Assembly: GCA_035623275.1 (NCBI GenBank) | Contig: DASPTT010000089.1 | Span: forward strand, 1 to 9,703 | Source: DASPTT01 sp035623275 | GTDB lineage: Bacteria > Actinomycetota > Acidimicrobiia > Acidimicrobiales > UBA8190 | Length of the DNA stretch: 9,703 nt | Direction: 5' to 3' | Shown here: positions 5,536 through 9,703 of the stretch, in pieces | How positions within the stretch are numbered: the stretch's first letter is position 1 | Layout of the letters: every line of letters begins with the position of its first letter | Notes under the pieces: model-generated | The model's database searches: none | Seen by the model: only the letters and a program-made list of their open reading frames with translations | What the model was told of the DNA's origin: nothing | Position numbers and translations under genes: made by a program

Positions 5536-5756
5536 GGCCGCCGCCGGTTGTTCCCGGCCGACGCCGGTTGTTCCCGGCCGACGCCGGTCCTTCCCGACCG
5601 GCCCGTCCCCATGGGCCCCGTCGGTCCCGACTGGCCCGGTCCTTCCCGACTAGCCGCGTCGGTCCCCACTGGCCCCGTGGTCCCACCGACCTGACGGTCC
5701 CCACGGGCCCCGACGGTCCCGGCCCCTCTCCGATCGGCGCCGGGCCCGTCGGTCCT
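5536..5756. repeat. Imperfect tandem repeat array (about 11 units of 15-20 bp) between thrC and rho
   Basis: On the plus strand the units have the rough form GGCCCCGNCGGTCCC with a short variable lead. Three 20-bp units lead the array (5536-5555, 5556-5575, 5576-5595); the first pair differs at 1 position and the second pair at 2. Then come units at 5596-5610, 5611-5628, 5629-5647, 5648-5667, 5668-5684, 5685-5702 and 5703-5720, and a degenerate tail to 5756 that touches the thrC stop codon. Unit lengths of 15, 17, 18, 19 and 20 bp do not preserve a reading frame, so it is not a coding repeat. The units carry GGGACC or GGGGCC boxes on the minus strand, making the array GC-rich and fold-prone. 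Function unknown. Confidence 0.75.
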
Positions 5757-6795
5757 AGAGCCCGAGTGCCTCGCGGACCGCGGCGTCGTCCGCCTCGACG
5801 GTGGTGGGCACCGTGATCACGCGCATCGCCAGATCCGGGTCCTTCAGGCCATGGCCGGTCAGGACGCACACGACGGTGGACCTCGCCGGGACGCCGGCCT
5901 TCAGGAGGCCCGCCACCGACGCGGCCGAGGCCGCTTCGCAGAACACCGACTCCTCCGAGGCCAGGAAGCGGTACGCGTCGAGGATCTCGTCGTCGGTGAC
6001 CGCCGAGATCCCTCCGCCCGATTCGCTCGCGGCAGCGGTCGCGCCGTACCACGACGCCGGGTTGCCGATCCGGATGGCCGTCGCGATGGTCTCGGGGTGC
6101 TCGATGGGATGGCCGGCCACGATGGGCGCGGCGCCCGCGGCCTGGAAACCCAGCATCTGCGGGAGCCGCGTCGAGCGGCCTGCCTCACGGTATTCGCAGT
6201 ACCCGCGCCAGTACGCGGTGATGTTGCCGGCGTTGCCCACCGGGATGCAGTGGACGTCGGGCGCGTCGCCGAGGGCGTCGACGATCTCGAAGGCACCCGT
6301 CTTCTGACCCTCGATGCGAAACGGATTGACGGAATTGACGACGGTGACCGGTGCGTGCTCGCCGAGACGGCGGACGATGGCGAGCGCCTCGTCGAAGTTC
6401 CCGCGCACCTGGAGCACCTTCGCCCCGTGCACGAGGGCCTGGGCCAGCTTGCCCAACGCGATGGCGCCGTCGGGGATGAGCACCGCACACGTGAGCCCGG
6501 CGCGCGCCGCGTAGGCGGCCGCCGAGGCCGAGGTGTTCCCCGTGGACGCGCACACCACGGCCTTCGCCCCGTCCTCCACCGCCTTGGAGATGGCCATCGT
6601 CATCCCCCGGTCCTTGAAGGATCCCGTCGGGTTGAGGCCCTCCAGCTTGAGCAGGACGCGCGCCCCGACGCGCTCGGACAGCCGAGGGGCCTCGAGCAGC
6701 GGGGTGTCGCCCTCGAGCAGGGTGACCACCGGGGTCGACGCGTCCACCGGCAGGTAGGCACGGTAGGCCTCGACGACACCCGGCCAGCTCGCCAC
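5755..6795 (-). CDS. thrC: Threonine synthase, 346 aa, GTG start
   Basis: This PLP enzyme converts O-phospho-L-homoserine to L-threonine and phosphate, the last step of threonine synthesis. It is a fold-type II protein. The PLP lysine is K61 in NPTGSFKDRGM (55-65). STGNTSAS (84-91) is the substrate/phosphate loop. GNAGN (187-191) cradles the cofactor phosphate, and TGHGLKD (313-319) is the conserved C-terminal motif. It is the short actinobacterial form without the N-terminal extension of E. coli/yeast-type enzymes. The GTG start lies 2 bp after the hom stop, with AGGAGG 10 nt upstream inside the hom end, so the two are co-translated from one message. Its substrate requires homoserine kinase (ThrB), which is not encoded after it as in relatives. 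The TAG stop abuts the repeat array. Confidence 0.96.
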   Translation of the reverse strand: MASWPGVVEAYRAYLPVDASTPVVTLLEGDTPLLEAPRLSERVGARVLLKLEGLNPTGSFKDRGMTMAISKAVEDGAKAVVCASTGNTSASAAAYAARAGLTCAVLIPDGAIALGKLAQALVHGAKVLQVRGNFDEALAIVRRLGEHAPVTVVNSVNPFRIEGQKTGAFEIVDALGDAPDVHCIPVGNAGNITAYWRGYCEYREAGRSTRLPQMLGFQAAGAAPIVAGHPIEHPETIATAIRIGNPASWYGATAAASESGGGISAVTDDEILDAYRFLASEESVFCEAASAASVAGLLKAGVPARSTVVCVLTGHGLKDPDLAMRVITVPTTVEADDAAVREALGL

Positions 6796-6797
6796 GG

Positions 6798-8141
6798 TCA
6801 GCGGACCTCCTCGTCGCCGAGCACGCGCAGCACCCCGCCCACGTGCTCGACCACGTCGAGCGCGCGCAGTCCCTCGATGGTCTCGGTCACGTCACCGTCG
6901 CGCGCCACGTGGGTCAGGAAGATGAGGCGCGCCTCGTCGCCCAGCCCGACCTGCTCCATCGACCGGATGGAGACGCCATGGTCGCCGAACACATGGGCGA
7001 CCGCGGCGAGCACCCCGGGTCGGTCGACCACGTCGATGTTGAGGTACCACGCGCAGCGCAGGTCGTCGGTCGGCCGGATGCAGGCCCGCCCACGCGGCAC
7101 CAGGCGCGCCGCGGCGCCCGAGCGCAGGTGGTGGGCGGCGTCGATGAGGTCGCCGAGGACCGCCGAGGCGGTGGGCAAGCCACCCGCGCCGCGCCCGTAG
7201 AGCATGAGCTCCCCACAGGCCTCGCCCTCCACGAACACCGCGTTGTAGGCCCCGCGCACCGACGCCAGCGGGTGGGTGGTGGGGAGCATGGCCGGGTGCA
7301 CGCGCACCGAGATCTCGTCGTTGTCCTCGAAGCGCTCCGCCACGGCCAGCAGCTTGACGACGTAGCCGAGACGACCCGCGAAGGCGATGTCCACGGGCTG
7401 CACTCGGGCGATCCCCTCGCGACGGACGTCGTCGGCGACCACGTCCCGCCGAAAGGCCAGACTGGCGACGATGGCGGCCTTGGCCGCGGCATCGTGCCCC
7501 TCGACGTCGGCACTCGGGTCACGCTCGGCATACCCGAGGCGTTGTGCCTCGGCGAGCGCCTCCGCGTACGAGCTGCCAGACTCCGTCATGGTGGTGAGGA
7601 TGTAGTTCGTCGTGCCGTTGACGATCCCCATCACCCGCCGAACCCGCTCCCCCGCCAGTGACTCGCGCAGCGGGCGGATGATCGGGATGGCCCCGGCCAC
7701 GGCCGCCTCGTAGAGCAGGTCGACCCCCGCACCGGCCGCCGCGCGCGCCAGCTCGGCGCCGTAGGTCGCCAACAGCTCCTTGTTGGCGGTGACCACCGGC
7801 TTTCCGGCGCCGAGCGCGGACTCGACGAGGCCCCGGGCGGGGTCCACACCCCCGATCAGCTCGACCACGACCTGCACCCGGGGGTCGTCGACGAGGGCCT
7901 TGGCGTCGCCGGTGAGGAGCGCAGGCGGGATCCCTTCCCTCGGGCGCGCCGGGTCGGCCACCGCGACGCCCATCAGCTCGATGCGTACCCCCGAGCGCTG
8001 CTCGATCCCCGGGGCGTCGCCCAGCAGCATGGCCACCAGCGCGCCGCCCACGGTCCCGGCGCCGAGCACGGCCACGCCGACGGGGTCCCCACCGTCCACG
8101 GGGGGCTCCCTGTCGCCGCGCTGCAGCCCGCTCGTCACCAT
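6798..8141 (-). CDS. hom: Homoserine dehydrogenase with C-terminal ACT domain, 447 aa
   Basis: This enzyme reduces aspartate semialdehyde to homoserine with NAD(P)H, the branch point to threonine and methionine. The nucleotide-binding loop is LGAGTVGGAL (26-35). ANKELLA (119-125) carries the catalytic lysine K121. The substrate-binding segment AERDPSADVEGHDAAAK (205-221) supplies E206, D212, D217 and K221, matching the yeast enzyme's E208, D214, D219 and K223. The ACT domain (about 365-440, starting YLNIDVVDRPGVLAAV) is the usual site of threonine feedback inhibition. It is monofunctional, with no aspartokinase domain. The ATG at 8141 lacks a Shine-Dalgarno sequence but has TAGCGT 6 nt upstream, fitting a leaderless start. 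An alternative GTG at 8099 has GGGAG 6 nt before it and would give 433 aa, closer to the usual N-terminus. It lies 52 bp after lysA and 2 bp before thrC. Confidence 0.96.
   Translation of the reverse strand: MVTSGLQRGDREPPVDGGDPVGVAVLGAGTVGGALVAMLLGDAPGIEQRSGVRIELMGVAVADPARPREGIPPALLTGDAKALVDDPRVQVVVELIGGVDPARGLVESALGAGKPVVTANKELLATYGAELARAAAGAGVDLLYEAAVAGAIPIIRPLRESLAGERVRRVMGIVNGTTNYILTTMTESGSSYAEALAEAQRLGYAERDPSADVEGHDAAAKAAIVASLAFRRDVVADDVRREGIARVQPVDIAFAGRLGYVVKLLAVAERFEDNDEISVRVHPAMLPTTHPLASVRGAYNAVFVEGEACGELMLYGRGAGGLPTASAVLGDLIDAAHHLRSGAAARLVPRGRACIRPTDDLRCAWYLNIDVVDRPGVLAAVAHVFGDHGVSIRSMEQVGLGDEARLIFLTHVARDGDVTETIEGLRALDVVEHVGGVLRVLGDEEVR
6806..6811 (-). promoter_or_regulatory. thrC ribosome binding site inside the hom 3' end
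   Basis: AGGAGG lies 10 nt before the thrC GTG and overlaps the last codons of hom. It supports the GTG start and coupled translation of hom and thrC. The spacing is slightly long. Confidence 0.55.
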
Positions 8142-8147
8142 TCGCTC

Positions 8148-8153
8148 ACGCTA
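8148..8153 (-). promoter_or_regulatory. Candidate -10 hexamer TAGCGT for hom with leaderless spacing
   Basis: TAGCGT ends 6 nt before the hom ATG, so a start site 7 nt downstream of the hexamer would be the A of ATG. The ATG has no Shine-Dalgarno sequence. No clear -35 element is seen. If active it gives hom-thrC a promoter of their own besides read-through from lysA. Confidence 0.38.
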
Positions 8154-8193
8154 CCGCCCGCCCGCGCCGGGACCGAGCCACCGGACCGCTGCC

Positions 8194-9516
8194 TCACACG
8201 TCGAGGCGCACGAGGTCGTCGTCGGTCTCGCGCCGCACCACGATCCTCGCGCGGCCATCGGCGACGAAGACGACCGCGGGGCGGGGCACCTTGTTGTAGT
8301 TGGAGGCCATGGCGTACCCGTACGCCCCGGTGACAGGTGTGGCCAGTACGTCGCCTACGACGATGTCGGCCGGGACGCGCGCGTCGGCGACGACGATGTC
8401 TCCCGACTCGCAGTGCTTGCCCACGACGCGCACGGGGCGGGGCCGAGGAGCGTCGACGGCTCGAGGGAGGAAGGCCTCGTAGCCGCTGCCGTAGAGCACG
8501 GGCCTCGGGTTGTCGCTCATACCGCCGTCGACCGAGACGAAGGTGCGCACGCCGGGGACCTCCTTGATCGTCCCGACGCGATAGAGCGTCATGCCGGCGC
8601 TGGCGACGATGGCACGCCCAGGCTCCGCGCTGATCCGCGTCGTGCCGGGGATGCCCGCGGCGGCACACGCCTCTCGCACCGTGTCCGCCCACGCCGCCAT
8701 GGACGGCGAGGGCTCCCCCGCGACGTAGGCGACGCCGAGGCCGCCGCCGATGCACAGCTCTGGGAGGCCCAGCGGGGCGACGAACCCGGCCAGCGCCCGC
8801 ACCTCCTCGGCGAACGACGCCATCCGGAACACCTGGCTGCCGATGTGCGCGTGGATCCCGACCACCTCGATGCCCGGCACCGACGCGACCCGCGCCAGCG
8901 CCTCGGCCGCCGCCCCCGACGCCAGCCCGAGGCCGAACTTGGAGTCGTCCTGGCCCGTGCGGACGAACTCGTGGGTGTGCGCCTCCACACCCGGGGTGAC
9001 CCGGACGAGGACCGGCTGGGGCCGGGTCCGGCCGGCGGTGAGCTTGGCCAGCCGGTCGATCTCGTCGAAGGAGTCCACGACGATCCGGCCCACGCCGGCC
9101 TCCAGGGCGCGGGCCAGCTCCGTCTCGGACTTGTTGTTGCCGTGCACCACGATCCGGGCGGGGTCGACCCCGGCGGCCAGGGCGACGTGCAGCTCGCCGC
9201 CGGTGGCCACGTCGAGGGCCAAGCCCTCCTCGGACACCAGGCGGGCCATCGCCAGGCACAGGAAGGACTTGGTGGCATAGGCGACACCTTCCCCCCAGGC
9301 GGCCCGCGCCCCGCGACAGCGCGCCCGCAGGTGCGCCTCGTCGTAGACGAACAGCGGGGTGCCGTGCTCCTCGGCCAGGGACAGGAAGTCCACGCCCCCG
9401 ACGCTCAGACGACCGTCGGCCCGGCGCTGCGCGGTCATGGGGAGCAGGGCGTCGCCCACCGGGCCCTCGTCGGGCGCGGGGGCCAGTTCCACTCCACCCG
9501 GTCCCCGATCGCGCAT
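8194..9516 (-). CDS. lysA: Diaminopimelate decarboxylase, 440 aa
   Basis: This PLP enzyme decarboxylates meso-diaminopimelate to L-lysine, the last step of lysine synthesis. It is a fold-type III (alanine-racemase-like) protein. The PLP lysine is K83 in AYATKSF (79-85). HIGSQ (224-228), the Gly-rich CIGGGLG (255-261) and EPGR (298-301) line the barrel and bind the cofactor phosphate. CESGD (369-373) supplies the conserved active-site Cys from the partner subunit. GAYGYAMASNYN (397-408) is the family's C-terminal signature. Length is normal (about 420-450). The ATG at 9516 has no Shine-Dalgarno site but has TAGCCT 6 nt upstream, as expected for leaderless mRNA. An alternative GTG at 9459 (GAGG 5 nt upstream) would begin just before the family-typical LLPxTA..ADG segment. 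In relatives argS precedes lysA; here a divergent tRNA-Arg does. Confidence 0.97.
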   Translation of the reverse strand: MRDRGPGGVELAPAPDEGPVGDALLPMTAQRRADGRLSVGGVDFLSLAEEHGTPLFVYDEAHLRARCRGARAAWGEGVAYATKSFLCLAMARLVSEEGLALDVATGGELHVALAAGVDPARIVVHGNNKSETELARALEAGVGRIVVDSFDEIDRLAKLTAGRTRPQPVLVRVTPGVEAHTHEFVRTGQDDSKFGLGLASGAAAEALARVASVPGIEVVGIHAHIGSQVFRMASFAEEVRALAGFVAPLGLPELCIGGGLGVAYVAGEPSPSMAAWADTVREACAAAGIPGTTRISAEPGRAIVASAGMTLYRVGTIKEVPGVRTFVSVDGGMSDNPRPVLYGSGYEAFLPRAVDAPRPRPVRVVGKHCESGDIVVADARVPADIVVGDVLATPVTGAYGYAMASNYNKVPRPAVVFVADGRARIVVRRETDDDLVRLDV

Positions 9517-9522
9517 GGCGGA

Positions 9523-9528
9523 AGGCTA
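9523..9528 (-). promoter_or_regulatory. Candidate -10 hexamer TAGCCT for lysA with leaderless spacing
   Basis: TAGCCT ends 6 nt before the lysA ATG, placing the predicted start site on the A of ATG. It lies in the 98-bp gap between lysA and the divergent tRNA gene, where lysA needs its own promoter. The hexamer sits within a short GAAGG-TAG-CCTTC inverted repeat (9521-9533). No clear -35 element is visible. Confidence 0.42.
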
Positions 9529-9536
9529 CCTTCGGG

Positions 9537-9564
9537 TTCCCGATCGACCGGAGCCGGGTACGAT
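9537..9564 (+). promoter_or_regulatory. Candidate promoter of tRNA-Arg
   Basis: TACGAT (9559-9564) fits TANNNT and lies 50 nt before the tRNA, giving a 5' leader of about 44 nt for RNase P removal. A weak -35-like TTCCCG (9537-9542) lies 16 bp upstream. It is back to back with the lysA promoter region. Confidence 0.35.
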
Positions 9565-9614
9565 GCAGGTCACCAAGGTCGACGCACCGGTCACAGCGCG
9601 CCGATGCGGCACCC

Positions 9615-9686
9615 GCCCTCGTAGCTCAGCGGATAGAGCACCGGCCTCCGGAGCCGGGTGCGCAGGTTCGAGTCCTGCCGGGGGCG
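9615..9686 (+). tRNA. tRNA-Arg, anticodon CCG (reads CGG)
   Basis: The full cloverleaf can be drawn. Acceptor GCCCTCG (9615-9621) pairs with CGGGGGC (9679-9685), including one U-G wobble. The D arm is GCTC/GAGC with an 8-nt loop. The anticodon stem CCGGC/GCCGG (9641-9645, 9653-9657) encloses loop CTCCGGA, giving anticodon CCG at 9648-9650. The variable loop has 4 nt. The T arm is GCAGG-TTCGAGT-CCTGC (9662-9678). The discriminator is G (9686). The 3' CCA is not encoded (the next bases are CGG), so a CCA-adding enzyme must supply it. CGG is a common arginine codon in this GC-rich DNA. Confidence 0.97.
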
Positions 9687-9703
9687 CGGCACTGCCGGAG
9701 GCG

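Larger units (their letters stand above)
5292..5754 (-). other. 463-bp non-coding region between thrC and rho (thrC 3' region, repeat array, rho leader)
   Basis: This is the only gene-free stretch over 300 bases. It has two parts in the direction of transcription. Bases about 5756-5536 form an array of imperfect tandem repeats directly after the thrC stop. Bases about 5530-5292 hold a candidate promoter, an inverted repeat, a small hairpin and the rho ribosome binding site. In related actinobacteria thrB occupies this slot. Open frames crossing it are short, lack ribosome binding sites, and are collagen-like only because of the repeats. No T-tract terminator is visible. Confidence 0.7.

Noticed and set aside
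5536..5756. CRISPR array
   Set aside because: Units are contiguous and degenerate, with no constant repeat alternating with unique spacers, and no cas genes are nearby.
5364..5816. Collagen-like Gly-Pro-rich frames in the thrC-rho gap, on both strands
   Set aside because: The GPxGP look comes from GGNCCC-rich repeats. Unit lengths of 15, 17, 19 and 20 bp shift frame, no ribosome binding site precedes them, and one frame runs into the thrC end on the other strand.
9517..9614. Lysine riboswitch or other leader RNA in front of lysA
   Set aside because: The gap is only 98 bp and is shared with the divergent tRNA promoter. The lysA start appears leaderless, and no lysine-riboswitch core is visible.
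7780..9624. 614-codon plus-strand open frame across lysA and hom
   Set aside because: It is antisense to clearly conserved lysA and hom, has His/Arg/Gly/Asp-biased composition without motifs, and arises because stops are rare in very GC-rich DNA.

Overview
The window looks like a very GC-rich (above about 70% by eye) actinobacterial chromosome segment. The minus-strand order lysA - hom - thrC - [gap] - rho - rpmE - prfA - prmC - tsaC matches the conserved Actinomycetota order known from Mycobacterium tuberculosis (lysA-thrA-thrC-thrB-rho-rpmE-prfA-hemK-sua5), except that thrB is missing between thrC and rho. Rho carries the actinobacterial N-terminal insertion. The differences (no thrB, no argS next to lysA, an unrelated convergent gene after tsaC) suggest a deep-branching actinobacterium such as an Acidimicrobiia-like lineage; that placement is inference.

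Layout, left to right. Bases 1-129 hold the 3' end of a plus-strand gene resembling the C-terminus of a thiolase-like acetyl-CoA acetyltransferase. Bases 237-743 hold a plus-strand SRPBCC (polyketide cyclase/dehydrase-like) gene that meets the minus-strand tsaC tail to tail with a 4-bp overlap. From 740 to 9516 everything is on the minus strand. In transcription order: lysA and hom (52-bp gap), hom and thrC (2-bp gap), a 463-bp non-coding region made of imperfect 15-20-bp tandem repeats followed by a probable rho promoter and leader, rho, rpmE (25-bp gap), prfA (50-bp gap), then prfA-prmC-tsaC chained by ATGA overlaps. A plus-strand tRNA-Arg(CCG) gene lies at 9615-9686, divergent from lysA.

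The genes fall into two functional blocks. LysA (last step of lysine synthesis), Hom (branch-point homoserine dehydrogenase) and ThrC (last step of threonine synthesis) belong to the aspartate amino-acid family. Rho, ribosomal protein bL31, release factor 1, the release-factor glutamine methyltransferase PrmC and the threonylcarbamoyl-AMP synthase TsaC serve transcription termination and translation. TsaC uses threonine to modify ANN-decoding tRNAs. The region is mostly conserved housekeeping DNA; I see no defence system, prophage, CRISPR array or insertion sequence.

The parts most worth a second look are the repeat array and leader between thrC and rho, the missing thrB, and a recurring TAGC(C/G)T hexamer exactly 6 nt before the start codons of lysA, hom and prfA, the spacing expected of leaderless transcripts.
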